In this document: positions 45,256-53,565 of the stretch, piece after piece | How the letters are laid out: the number at the start of each line of letters is the position of its first letter | How positions within the stretch are numbered: position 1 is the stretch's first letter | DNA from: Micromonospora arborensis | GTDB lineage: Bacteria > Actinomycetota > Actinomycetes > Mycobacteriales > Micromonosporaceae | Reading direction: 5' to 3' | Length of the DNA: 64,000 bases | NCBI RefSeq assembly: GCF_003205615.1 | Contig: NZ_PYBV01000036.1 | Location: 62,001-126,000 of the forward strand | The notes under the pieces: generated by a model | The model's input: the letters and a program-made list of their open reading frames with translations, nothing else | Databases searched by the model: none | What the model was told of the DNA's origin: nothing | Position numbers and translations under genes: made by a program

Positions 45256-45951
45256 TCACTTGCCGATGTGCAGCGCTTCCCTGATGAAGGTCTGCCGAAG
45301 GGTCGGCGCGCCGGTGGTGGTGACCACCTCGATGAACTGATCGAGGTGCAGGTTCTCGGTGGCCTCCCGGATTAGCAGGTCCGCCAGGTCGGTGCGGGAG
45401 GTGAACCTGCCGGGGATCCGGCCCAGCCCCGCCTGGTAGTCGGTGACCTCGTGGCCGTCGAACAGGCCGGCGGGGCGTATCACCGTCCAATCCAGTCCGC
45501 TCGACGAGACCAGTTTCTCCATCCGCTCCATGTCCTCGTAGACGGTCCGGCCCAGCTTGAGCAGGATCGGCGCGACGATCCGCTTGTACGTGAAGGTCTC
45601 GCCCGGGGCGTGTTCGCCGGTGGTGCCGGTCGAGGTGACGCCCACGAACCGACGGAGGCCGTGGTCCTTCATCGCGGCGATGATGTTGGCGGCGCTCCGC
45701 GAGTAGAGGCGCACCGTCTCTTTGGTGTACCCGATCCCGAGGCTGGAGATCACCGCTTGCTGTCCCGCGATCGCGGCATCCACAGCGGCCGCGTCCATCG
45801 CGTCCGCCCGTACGACACGTAGATTCGTTCCGCTGATCGGGAAGGGCTCCGGCCGTCGGGTGACCGCCGTGACGGCGTGGCCCCTCGCGAGGGCCATCTC
45901 GGTCGTCAGCCGTCCAGTCGGGCCGTTGGCGCCGAAAACCACGAGTTTCAT
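45256..45951 (-). CDS. NAD(P)-binding NmrA-like reductase
   Basis: The 231-aa protein starts MKLVVFGANGPTGRLTTEMALARGH with the dinucleotide loop GANGPTG at residues 7-13. Further features are VVRADAMDAAAVDAAIAGQQAVISSLG, LRRFVGVTSTGTTG and DWTVIRPAGLFDG, as in biliverdin-reductase-B/NmrA-like enzymes. A clear GGAGG precedes the ATG at 45951. It is separated by 460 bp from the TetR gene that reads away from it, which may be its regulator. Confidence 0.9.
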   Translation of the reverse strand: MKLVVFGANGPTGRLTTEMALARGHAVTAVTRRPEPFPISGTNLRVVRADAMDAAAVDAAIAGQQAVISSLGIGYTKETVRLYSRSAANIIAAMKDHGLRRFVGVTSTGTTGEHAPGETFTYKRIVAPILLKLGRTVYEDMERMEKLVSSSGLDWTVIRPAGLFDGHEVTDYQAGLGRIPGRFTSRTDLADLLIREATENLHLDQFIEVVTTTGAPTLRQTFIREALHIGK

Positions 45952-46411
45952 CGTGCCTCCACTCCGTCCGTCGATTGATGGGGGGCCTACTTCGGTACGG
46001 TGCATGCCGGCCGGGAATCCGAGCTGTGCCGACGGCGGCGAGAACGACACGGGACGCGTCGGGCGACGCGGTGGACCAACCGCAGCCTCCGCCCCTCCGC
46101 GGCGTTGCCGGCGGACACCCTGCGGCAACTCGGTGCGATCGAGTCGGTGTGCCACGAAGCCGAGCCGAGGGTGGGCTCCGACCTGATGTGCCGGGTCGTG
46201 GACGTCCGGGCGTGGCCGGAACCATCGAGTGGACGGGGCCAAGCAGCCGGCCGGCGATCAGGATCGACGTGCTCGTCCACCGCCGCCGCCCTTCTCCGTC
46301 TGTCCGCCCCATCACCCGAACGACGTTCCAGTAGTAGACCGTTGTTCCGGTGCCAACACAAGGTACTACGCTGACGACGACATGAGCGGACACAGGGGAG
46401 GACGGGACAAG
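45952..46411. other. Divergent intergenic region without a supported gene
   Basis: These 460 bp lie between the NmrA-like gene and the TetR gene. Open frames here (for example at 46000-46374) have no recognisable protein pattern and look like chance. An imperfect palindrome GTAGTA (46331-46336) and TACTAC (46364-46369) near the TetR start could be its operator. Confidence 0.5.
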
Positions 46412-47107
46412 ATGGCCAGTGAGGCAGGCGCTGATCGTCGTGTGCTGCTCAACACCGTCTCCGTCCGGCGCAGCAGCCCTCCGCTCAGCCTGCAGCGCAT
46501 CGCGGCTGCGGCGGTCGAGTTGCTGGACGCCGAAGGCATCAGCCGGCTCACCATGCGCAATCTCGCCGACCGGCTCGGCGTGGGCACGACCACGCTGTAT
46601 TGGCACGTCGACACGAAAGACGACGTGCTAGATCTGGCCGTCGACGCGGTCTTCGCCGAGTCGCCCCCGCCCGCCGGGCTCGGCGCCGACTGGCGCGCGG
46701 ACATCACCGCGCTCATCACCGATTGGCGGGCCACGCTGCTGCGGCACCCGTGGTCGGCGGCGCTGCCCATGCGGCAACGGCCCACGGTCGGTCCCGGGTT
46801 CCTCGCCTGGATGGAGTTCCTTCAGGCGAGCCTGGTGCGAGCCGGGTTGACCGGCCGGCACGTCTCCGCCGCCAGTTGGGTGCTCTACAGCCATGTGCAG
46901 GGCTCCGCCACCAGTCAGAGCGCCCTACGCTGGTCGGTCGACGAACGCGAGGCCGGTCAGCGGCAACTGAACGAACACTCTGACCGGTACCCGACGCTGG
47001 TGGCCCAGCAGCATCTTCTCGACGACGACTGGGCCGGCAACTTCGAGCTCGGCCTGGCGTACATCCTGGATGGGGTGGCCATCCAGATCGCCCCGCAGGC
47101 CGGCTGA
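46412..47107 (+). CDS. TetR-family transcriptional regulator
   Basis: The 231-aa repressor has LSLQRIAAAAVELLDAEGISRLTMRNLADRLGVGTTTLYWHVDTKDDVLDLAVDAV, the TetR helix-turn-helix with TetR-like rather than QacR-like spacing. A C-terminal ligand domain includes LLRHPWSAALPMRQRPTVGPGFLAWMEF. The start at ATG 46412 has GGGGAGG upstream; ATG 46382 is in frame but lacks a site. The targets may be itself and the divergent reductase. Confidence 0.9.
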   Translation: MASEAGADRRVLLNTVSVRRSSPPLSLQRIAAAAVELLDAEGISRLTMRNLADRLGVGTTTLYWHVDTKDDVLDLAVDAVFAESPPPAGLGADWRADITALITDWRATLLRHPWSAALPMRQRPTVGPGFLAWMEFLQASLVRAGLTGRHVSAASWVLYSHVQGSATSQSALRWSVDEREAGQRQLNEHSDRYPTLVAQQHLLDDDWAGNFELGLAYILDGVAIQIAPQAG

Positions 47108-47712
47108 CCGACGATCACCCGGCGCTCTTCCACCGGCAGGGGCGGTTCCTCAGCGGATCGGCCGGCGGGCGACACCGTCCCCTCCACGGCGCGGGCGACC
47201 AATTCTGCGCGGTCCCACGCCGAATACCTCACCCAGCTCGCCGAAGCGGCACCCGGCAGATACCAGACGACCGGATCCTGAATGGCCTGACGCGCTGGGT
47301 GGATCAGTGCGGCCGGCCCCGGCCGGGCAGCCTCCGGGCCGTCCGGCGCGTCGAGGACAGCGATCCGTACCGCAGCCGGCACAGCCTCGGTCGGGTCGTT
47401 CGCGCTGTCGGGGACGGACCTGCCGGCAGGGGTACCGGGGCGGCCCATCCGCCCACACTGACCAGTCCTTGTGCGATCCAACCGGCGACCCACCGGATCA
47501 CGATGCCCAGGGTGGGCCACAGACGCGCCATGCCGTGACGATGCCGCAGCGCGGTCCAACGTCCCTAAAGCCTGGCTCGCCCCTGGTGCTTCGGGCACTG
47601 GTGAAGCTCGGCCGAGGTGGTGCGCCCGCAGGCGGTGGGCGACCCGGTGCATCTCGGCGCACCGGCGAGCGCCAGCCTGCGCATCCGACCCGGACTCATC
47701 ACTTGCACAACT
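47108..47712. other. Apparently non-coding stretch, possibly a decayed minus-strand gene
   Basis: About 600 bp follow the TetR gene with no intact gene. On the minus strand, 47531-47420 reads MARLWPTLGIVIRWVAGWIAQGL with membrane-like character. A different frame from about 47430 to 47105 (AAVRIAVLDAPDG, then WVRYSAWDRAELVARAV) has better codon usage. This would fit one frameshifted gene, but no family is recognised. Confidence 0.3.
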
Positions 47713-47747
47713 GGAAAGCTTTCTCCTATGCTTTCCGGCATGGAAAG
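47713..47747. promoter_or_regulatory. Overlapping GGAAAG inverted repeats at a gene start
   Basis: GGAAAGC (47713-47719) and GCTTTCC (47730-47736) form one palindrome. CTTTCC (47731-47736) and GGAAAG (47742-47747) form a second that overlaps the ATG at 47740. Three half-sites in 35 bp at the start of a two-gene operon ending in a winged-helix protein suggest autoregulation. Confidence 0.6.
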
Positions 47748-48204
47748 TACTCCTCTGGCGGAACAACTCGCGGCGGCCGAGCGTGGAGCCGCTGCCCCCT
47801 ACGTCGACTATCCGCCCACCCCCTGGTGGTACGCGCCATCCCTCGGAGCCTGGGCCGCCGCCATGATCGGCACGTTCACCTGGTGGCGCGAGAACGCTGG
47901 CCTGTTCGTGGCGTCGCTCGCCGGGCTGATCGCCGTCGAGATCCTGTTCGTCGTCTGGATGCGGCGTCGGCACGGCGCGCTGCCGATGCCCGCCAAGGGG
48001 ACACCCCCTGCCGAGATCGCCCGGATGTGGCGCGGATACGTGGCTACCCTGCCCGTCGTCGCGCTCATCGTCGGGCTCGTCTGGTGGCTGGTCGGCGTCC
48101 CCGCCGCAGCCGGGACGGCATTCGTCCTGGTGACGGCTGGCCTCGCCTTCTACGAGCGGCGGTATGCCGTGGCCGCTGCCGCGACCCGGGCGCGCCTTCG
48201 GTGA
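47740..48204 (+). CDS. Small multi-span membrane protein of a regulator operon
   Basis: The 154-aa protein has a polar N-terminus (MESTPLAEQLAAAERG) and four hydrophobic segments, beginning near WWYAPSLGAWAAAMIGTFTWW and followed by LFVASLAGLIAVEILFVVWM. There is no signal peptide. The gene begins within the GGAAAG palindromes and its stop overlaps the GTG of the downstream winged-helix gene. This pairing of a small membrane protein with such a regulator is common in actinobacteria, but the function is not known to me. Confidence 0.8.
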   Translation: MESTPLAEQLAAAERGAAAPYVDYPPTPWWYAPSLGAWAAAMIGTFTWWRENAGLFVASLAGLIAVEILFVVWMRRRHGALPMPAKGTPPAEIARMWRGYVATLPVVALIVGLVWWLVGVPAAAGTAFVLVTAGLAFYERRYAVAAAATRARLR

Positions 48205-48512
48205 TCGACGGCTTGGACCCGATCATCCACGTGCCCAAGCGGTTGGCGGCCATGGCGGTGCTGGCCAACGCCCCCTCGGTCTCGTTTCGATTTCTGAAGG
48301 ATCACCTGCAGATCAGCGAGTCGGATCTGTCCAAGCAGATGTCCGCGTTGGAGGCCGCCGGCTACGTCAGCCCGACGAAGGTCGGCCGTGGCCGCGGGGG
48401 CAGCACGACCTACCGGATGACCCATGCCGGGCAGAAGGCTTACGACCAGCACTGCGCTGCCCTGCTGGCGCTGATCCGCGGCACCCCAACCTCGGCAGGG
48501 GACCCCGAGTAG
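48201..48512 (+). CDS. Winged-helix transcriptional regulator (MarR/ArsR-like)
   Basis: The 103-aa protein contains LDPIIHVPKRLAAMAVLANAPSVSFRFLKDHLQISESDLSKQMSALEAAGYV and a wing VGRGRGGSTTYRMTHAGQKAYDQH. It belongs to the short single-domain winged-helix group. The GTG start overlaps the membrane-protein stop (GTGA), so the two are coupled. It probably binds the GGAAAG palindromes upstream of the operon. Confidence 0.88.
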   Translation: MIDGLDPIIHVPKRLAAMAVLANAPSVSFRFLKDHLQISESDLSKQMSALEAAGYVSPTKVGRGRGGSTTYRMTHAGQKAYDQHCAALLALIRGTPTSAGDPE

Positions 48513-48552
48513 GGGATGGCGGGGCTTGCCCGCGGCTGGCAGCCTCGGCGGC

Positions 48553-49125
48553 GTGAGCACGCTTCTGACACAACTTCCGGCGCTCCTCGGCGTGCTGGTC
48601 GGCACCCTGGGGACGATCCTCGCCACCTCACTGGCCGACCGTGCCCGGTGGCGGCGCAGCCAGAACGTCCGCTGGGACGAGCGGCGGCTCGACGCGTACG
48701 TCGACTTTGCGCACGCCCTCAAGGAGAGTTACGCGGTGGCGCTGCGGATGACGGCGGACCTGCGGCCTGGGTCGCACAGCCACCCGATCGACCGGGAGGA
48801 GGGCCTCGCCCGGCTGGCCGAGTCGGATGCCCGCCGCACCATCGTCTGGGAGAACCTGCTGTTGCTCGGTGACGAGCCGACGGTCGTCGCCGCCGCGAGG
48901 TGGCGCGACGCCGTCTGGCAGGTTGAGCGGCTCGCCCGGGGCATCGTCGAGGCACCGCCGGACATTGCCGAGGCGTTGACGCAGGTCAACGAGGCGCGCG
49001 ACGGCTACTACCGGGCGGCCCGAGGGAGCCTCGGTGTCCAGGGTGGGTCGGTGGAGCAGTCCGCGGCGCTGCAGCAGGCGCTGCTCGGCCGGTTCACCGC
49101 GACGTCGGACCCGGCCGCCGGCTGA
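48553..49125 (+). CDS. Membrane-anchored hypothetical protein
   Basis: About 190 aa. One N-terminal hydrophobic helix (LLTQLPALLGVLVGTLGTILATSLA) is followed by a soluble helical domain with RWDERRLDAYVDFAHALKESYAVALRMTADL. The N-terminal anchor plus a charged helical body resembles small membrane-associated proteins frequent in actinobacteria; no function is assigned. The GTG at 48553 (STLLTQL) is preferred over TTG 48526. A broken copy of its 3' end lies at 53157-53270. Confidence 0.7.
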   Translation: MSTLLTQLPALLGVLVGTLGTILATSLADRARWRRSQNVRWDERRLDAYVDFAHALKESYAVALRMTADLRPGSHSHPIDREEGLARLAESDARRTIVWENLLLLGDEPTVVAAARWRDAVWQVERLARGIVEAPPDIAEALTQVNEARDGYYRAARGSLGVQGGSVEQSAALQQALLGRFTATSDPAAG

Positions 49126-49145
49126 GAGCGGCGGCTGGGAGCGGG

Positions 49146-52100
49146 GTGTCCTGGCGGCCCCGGGTCGATGACAATCGTGCGGTGCGACGTCGGGGCTGGA
49201 AGTGGGGATCGCTGACCGTCGTGGCGGTGCTGGCCGCGGGCGGCACGGCGTGGGTGTGGCTGCGGTACGGCTTCGAGAAGGTCAACTGGACCTGGGGCGT
49301 CGTCGCCGGGGTGATCGCCGTCTACGTCCTGCTGGATCAGGTCTATCGCGCCGGGGCGACCGGTCTCGCCGAGGCCGCCGCCCACCGTCGCGCCGCCGCC
49401 GACGAGCTGTTGGAGCTGATCCGCCGCGACCCGACGGACGAAGCGCTGCTGCGCAGCGTCGACGAGCCGTACCCCCTGCCGGTGCGGTGGCGCACCGCTC
49501 CCGGCCGGTTCCTCCCCTCGTGGCGGGCGATCGGCCGGGCCAGCGACGCCGCCCCGATGGACCTCGCCGGCGGTGACGGGACACTGTGGAGCTGCTACCG
49601 CGACATACCTTCCGGACGGCTGGTGGTGTTGGGGAGGGCCGGCTCCGGCAAATCGATCATCGCGCTCCGGATGGCCCGGGAACTGCCCCTGCACCGTGAG
49701 CCGGACGCACCCGTACCAGCGTTGGTGCCGGCCGACTCCTGGGATCCCGACCGAGAGACCTTCCACGACTGGCTGGTCGACCGGATCGGTCGGCGCTATC
49801 CACAACTCGCCGCCGGTCACCCGCGCCGCGACGCCGTGCTGCGCGACCTCGTCGAGACCAACCTGGTCGTGCCCGTCCTCGACGGGCTGGACGAGGTGCC
49901 CGAAGACCGGCTGATCGCCTGCCTCGACGAACTCAACGCGCTGCCCACCCAACGTTTCGTGCTCACCTGCCGGACCTCGGTGTACGAGCACTACCTGACG
50001 CAGGGGGAGAAGTTGCGTGGCGCCGCCGTGGTCATGCTCGAACCCCCAGCGCCCAGCGAGGTGGCCGACTACCTGGTCGACGCGGCCTCGCTGCATCAGG
50101 TCGACAACTGGTCCACGGTCGCCACCACGCTCGGGGACGACCCACAACTGACCGCCGCGCTCTCCACCCCGCTGATGGTGGCGATGGCCCGCAGCGCCTT
50201 CGACCAGCCGGGCACCGACCCCCGCGACCTCGTGCCGCTGGCCCGGGAGAAGGGCCGGCGCTCCGTCGAGGACGACCTGCTGAACAGGGCCGTGGACGCC
50301 GCACTGCGGTCCCGTCGCGGCACCCAGGGCCTACGGCGGTGGCAACCCGAGACCGCCCGCCGCTACCTCGCCTTCCTGGCGGCGCATCTGGAGTCCCTTG
50401 ACGTCCGGGAGTTCCGCTGGTGGCAGTTGCCGACCGCGCAGCCCGGCCCGTTCTGGGCGCTCGTCGCCGGCGCGCGTACCGCAGGGGCGGTGTGGCTGAC
50501 ACTGACGCTCTCCGCGGACGCCCTCACGGCGACGGCGGAGCTGCTGACCCACCCACCCACCCGGAACCTACTCGACGTCCTGGTCCACGAGAGGGACACC
50601 CTGGCGTTCGCGGCCTTCCTGCTGGCCGCCGTCGTTGCGCTGGCCCGCGGCTCCGGCCGGGCCGGCCGGGAGCAACCCCGCCGGGTGGCGTTCATCGGCG
50701 GGATCCGCGCCTTTCGCTTCGGCTTGCTCAGCGGGCTGATCAGCGGTGCGTTCTGGGCTCTGGTCACGCTCGCCGTCCTCTCGGCCGTCACCCCCACCCC
50801 GCAACTGGTGGCGCTGCTGAACCGTGTCCCGGCGCTGCCGCCGTGGCCCGACTCGGTCCGGGCCGCCGTCGCGGTCGGTGTGCTGGCGTGGGCGTACCGA
50901 GCGGTCCGGACCGGACTGGGGGTGGACGTTGCCGCGCCCGCGGCCGAACTCGCGGCGACCAGCGTGATCGAGACTGTCGAAGCGGACCGTGCTGCCAGCG
51001 TCGCCTCAGCGTTGGCCAGCGCCGCCAACGGTGTTCTCCGGCTGCTCGTCGGTGTCGCGGCGCTGCGGCTGGTCGGAGTGTTACCCGCCGTACCGCCGCT
51101 GCCGGCGCTCGTCTACGCCGGGGCGGGGCTCGGGCTGGGCTGGTGGCTGCACCGGCGCGGTGGCGGGGCGTGGATGCGCTTCGCTCTCACCCGTGCCACC
51201 CTCGCCGTCCGTGGCCGTACGCCGCACCGGCTGCTCGCCTTCCTGGCGTACGCCGAGACCGTCGGCCTGCTGCGCGACGGCGCCGGGGCGTACCGGTTCC
51301 GGCACGGCCGTCTGCAGAGCCGTCTCGCCGGAGGTTCGGTGAGCGCGCGACGCGGCAGTCGGCTGCGCGAGGAGTTCGGCGTCGAGCTCGCCCGGGCCGG
51401 CTACTGGCCGGAGGCATTCGGCATCTTCGCCGACGTCACGCAGACGCGAGCCGCGAACATCGGCCACGCCGACGATCTGACCGTGGCGGCGCTGCGTCGG
51501 GCGCTGCTGGCCGGTGCGGCTGCGGGGCAGTGGACCCGGCTGGCGGGCCTGCTGGCACTCATCCCACCTCCGGCCGAGCCGGCGCCGTGGGCCGACCAGC
51601 GGCAGCGGATCGCGCGACTGATCGCGGACGGCGCGCCGGTGACACACCTGCTCGCCGCCGCCGAAGCGTTGAGCCGTGCGGCGACGGACGTGGGTTTGGC
51701 GGGGCGGGGTCCGGACGCGAGCACGGCCGGCCGGGCGGCACCCGGACTGGAGGAGTTCCTGGCCGTCCTGCAACAGGTCAGCGGGGACACCATCGCGGCG
51801 CGCACCCGATTGGACGGGTTGCTCAGCGCTGCCCGGCAGGACGTCGGGGAGCCGGTACCCATCGGCGCGGGTCTGCTCGCCCGGCTGCTCATCGACGACG
51901 GCGAGCCGGCCGAGGCCCTGCGCGTCTGCCACCAGGAACTGCTCCTTGCCGATCAACCGCCCGACCAGGTCGACCTGCTGCTCCTCGCCGAGACGTGGCG
52001 CTGGTCGGTCGAGGTGATGCGGCAGAACACCGACGAACGGGCCGAGCTGCGCCGTCGCATCCGGGCGGTGCTGGCCGAGAGGCGAGGCCACCCGCGGCGG

Positions 52101-52283
52101 ATCGAGCTGGGCCGACGCGAGCTGACCGAGCTGGGACTCCAGCTGTGCCACTCCGTGATCGAGCACCAGACCCTGGGCCCGCTCGCGGTGGCGGCGTCCC
52201 GACGGTTGGTCGCCGTCCTCGCCGAGCCGGCCATCGTTGCGCAGACCGTCACCCGCAGCGCCCCGATGTGGCACGGCGGCTGA
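49146..52283 (+). CDS. Membrane NACHT-type NTPase
   Basis: 1045 aa. Two N-terminal membrane helices (about 22-38 and 51-63) precede a NACHT NTPase with Walker A GRAGSGKS (163-170), Walker B VVPVLDGLDEVPE (241-253) and the sensor-like VLTCRTSVYEHY. Several further hydrophobic segments follow (about 445-620 and 660-710), then a helical, Ala/Leu/Arg-rich C-terminus (about 740-1040) with a repeat-like character. Bacterial NACHT proteins of this type are known in anti-phage defence (NLR-like), where the C-terminus senses and another domain acts; the membrane segments could be the effector. It is followed by a membrane Mrr-type nuclease. Confidence 0.85.
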   Translation: MSWRPRVDDNRAVRRRGWKWGSLTVVAVLAAGGTAWVWLRYGFEKVNWTWGVVAGVIAVYVLLDQVYRAGATGLAEAAAHRRAAADELLELIRRDPTDEALLRSVDEPYPLPVRWRTAPGRFLPSWRAIGRASDAAPMDLAGGDGTLWSCYRDIPSGRLVVLGRAGSGKSIIALRMARELPLHREPDAPVPALVPADSWDPDRETFHDWLVDRIGRRYPQLAAGHPRRDAVLRDLVETNLVVPVLDGLDEVPEDRLIACLDELNALPTQRFVLTCRTSVYEHYLTQGEKLRGAAVVMLEPPAPSEVADYLVDAASLHQVDNWSTVATTLGDDPQLTAALSTPLMVAMARSAFDQPGTDPRDLVPLAREKGRRSVEDDLLNRAVDAALRSRRGTQGLRRWQPETARRYLAFLAAHLESLDVREFRWWQLPTAQPGPFWALVAGARTAGAVWLTLTLSADALTATAELLTHPPTRNLLDVLVHERDTLAFAAFLLAAVVALARGSGRAGREQPRRVAFIGGIRAFRFGLLSGLISGAFWALVTLAVLSAVTPTPQLVALLNRVPALPPWPDSVRAAVAVGVLAWAYRAVRTGLGVDVAAPAAELAATSVIETVEADRAASVASALASAANGVLRLLVGVAALRLVGVLPAVPPLPALVYAGAGLGLGWWLHRRGGGAWMRFALTRATLAVRGRTPHRLLAFLAYAETVGLLRDGAGAYRFRHGRLQSRLAGGSVSARRGSRLREEFGVELARAGYWPEAFGIFADVTQTRAANIGHADDLTVAALRRALLAGAAAGQWTRLAGLLALIPPPAEPAPWADQRQRIARLIADGAPVTHLLAAAEALSRAATDVGLAGRGPDASTAGRAAPGLEEFLAVLQQVSGDTIAARTRLDGLLSAARQDVGEPVPIGAGLLARLLIDDGEPAEALRVCHQELLLADQPPDQVDLLLLAETWRWSVEVMRQNTDERAELRRRIRAVLAERRGHPRRIELGRRELTELGLQLCHSVIEHQTLGPLAVAASRRLVAVLAEPAIVAQTVTRSAPMWHGG

Positions 52284-52380
52284 CGCCGACTGACGGGTAC
52301 CGGACACTGTCGACCGTCGTGTAGGCGGTTTGTCGGACGGTGCCGCGACACTGAGGCTTCCTCGACCGGGGAGGTGCCTC

Positions 52381-53115
52381 GTGCCGTATGTCAGGTCACA
52401 CACCAGGAAGGGTGGCGCGCGGGTTCGGGCGCACTACCGAAGGCGGCGGCGCACCGGCAGCGTTCGGCGCAGATCGACGGTACGCCGCGTGACCGGTGGC
52501 GGCAGACTGGCCAACGGCTGGGCTCTGGTGCTGTGTGCCGTCGTCGGTTTCGTGCTCCTCCGCCTGGTCATCGACTTCGTCCAGCAGCACCCATACTGGA
52601 CCGCTTTTCTGGTGAGCCTCGTCGTTGTGGGGGCGACCACGGTGGGTCTTGTGGTGTCGAAGCAGCGTGCCCGCGAGCGGGCCGACCAGGCCCAGCGCGA
52701 CAGGCTGATCGCGGTGACCGACACGATGAGCGGCCCCGAGTTCGAGCAGTGGTTCGCGCGGCTCCTGGTCGCCTCCGGGTTTCGCAATGTGACGGTGTGC
52801 GGCGGCTCCGGTGACCGAGGAGCGGACGTCACGGCGATCGCTCCCGACGGCCGGCGTGTCGTGGTGCAGTGCAAGCGGCAGAGTTCCAGCAACCGGGTGG
52901 GCAGTGCCGCGATCCAACGCTTCGCCGGCACCTGCCGGGACATCCATGGTGGCGATATCTGCATGCTCGTGACGAACAGCTTCTTCACCGCGGGCGATGG
53001 CATCCAACTGGCTCGGCAGCTCAACATCACGCTCGTCGACCGGAACGCACTGGAGATGTGGGCCTGGACGGGGAGGCCCGTGCTGGGGTCCATCGTGGAA
53101 GGCCGACCGAGCTGA
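52381..53115 (+). CDS. Membrane-anchored Mrr-type restriction endonuclease
   Basis: About 244 aa. A very basic N-terminus (RRRRRTGSVRRRS) precedes two membrane helices (about 47-67 and 73-93), a charged linker, and a C-terminal Mrr_cat domain starting MSGPEFEQWFARLLVASGF. The PD-(D/E)XK core is GADVTAI with D149 and QCKR (163-166), the Mrr-like Q-x-K form. Mrr-type enzymes cut modified or foreign DNA; the membrane version is common in actinobacteria. GGGGAGGTG upstream supports GTG 52381. It could work with the NACHT protein ending 100 bp upstream, or independently. Confidence 0.88.
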   Translation: MPYVRSHTRKGGARVRAHYRRRRRTGSVRRRSTVRRVTGGGRLANGWALVLCAVVGFVLLRLVIDFVQQHPYWTAFLVSLVVVGATTVGLVVSKQRARERADQAQRDRLIAVTDTMSGPEFEQWFARLLVASGFRNVTVCGGSGDRGADVTAIAPDGRRVVVQCKRQSSSNRVGSAAIQRFAGTCRDIHGGDICMLVTNSFFTAGDGIQLARQLNITLVDRNALEMWAWTGRPVLGSIVEGRPS

Positions 53116-53156
53116 TGCGCCGGTGAGGGGTCGTCGGGCCACCGGATACCCCTGCG

Positions 53157-53270
53157 ATGCTGACCCGGGTCAACGAGGCACGCGACGGGTACTACCGGGC
53201 GGTCCGGGGCAGATCGGTGGAGCAGTTCGCGGCGCTGCGGTAGGCGCTGCTCAACCGTTCGGCCGCAGTC
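53157..53270 (+). pseudogene. Fragment of the membrane-anchored hypothetical gene
   Basis: The sequence GGTCAACGAGGC, GACGGGTACTACCGGGCGG and GATCGGTGGAGCAGTTCGCG matches 48984-49095 of the gene at 48553, with a deletion of about 18 bp in the middle and an in-frame TAG. It encodes NEARDGYYRAVRG then SVEQFAALR before the stop. The upstream part of the gene is missing. Confidence 0.8.
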
Positions 53271-53335
53271 CGTGCGGAAAAGCCTGGGCGTGTCGGTCGT
53301 CGCCACCAACTCGCTGTACGCGGACGAGTTGTTCG
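53271..53335 (+). pseudogene. Fragment of an ABC-exporter gene
   Basis: The stretch reads MRKSLGVSVVATNSLYADELF and resembles 16885-16945 of the exporter gene at 15851 (RNSLGVAVIATNSLYEDALY), roughly 85 percent identical over about 55 bases by eye. It joins directly to the preceding fragment. A paralogous exporter elsewhere may be the true source. Nothing else recognisable fills 53336-53489. Confidence 0.65.
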
Positions 53336-53489
53336 ACGCTGCCCAAGGTGGGGTAGGGGCGTGTGGCTGCCCTGCCCCATGCAGGATCACGCGCTGCTGC
53401 CCAAGCTGGACCGTGCGGTGGTGCGGGTGGGCGACAACGAGTGGATCGTGGGTCTTCGTGACCGACCCGAAGCTCTGGATGCGGGAGCC

Positions 53490-53524
53490 GTAGGTAGCGA
53501 GCCGGCTACCTACACGAGCCTTTT
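53490..53524. terminator. Hairpin followed by a short T run
   Basis: Perfect arms GTAGGTAGC (53490-53498) and GCTACCTAC (53505-53513) with a 6-nt loop are followed by ACGAGCCTTTT. It may terminate transcription from the left or mark an operator for the gene starting at 53566. Confidence 0.5.
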
Positions 53525-53565
53525 GGGTACCCCCGTCCCCTGAGCGGGACGACTAGAGTCGGCGC

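Noticed and set aside
46957..47973. 338-codon minus-strand frame as one gene
   Set aside because: Its N-terminal half is antisense to the real membrane-protein gene at 47740; only the part around 47105-47430 looks protein-like, so it was described as a possible decayed gene instead.
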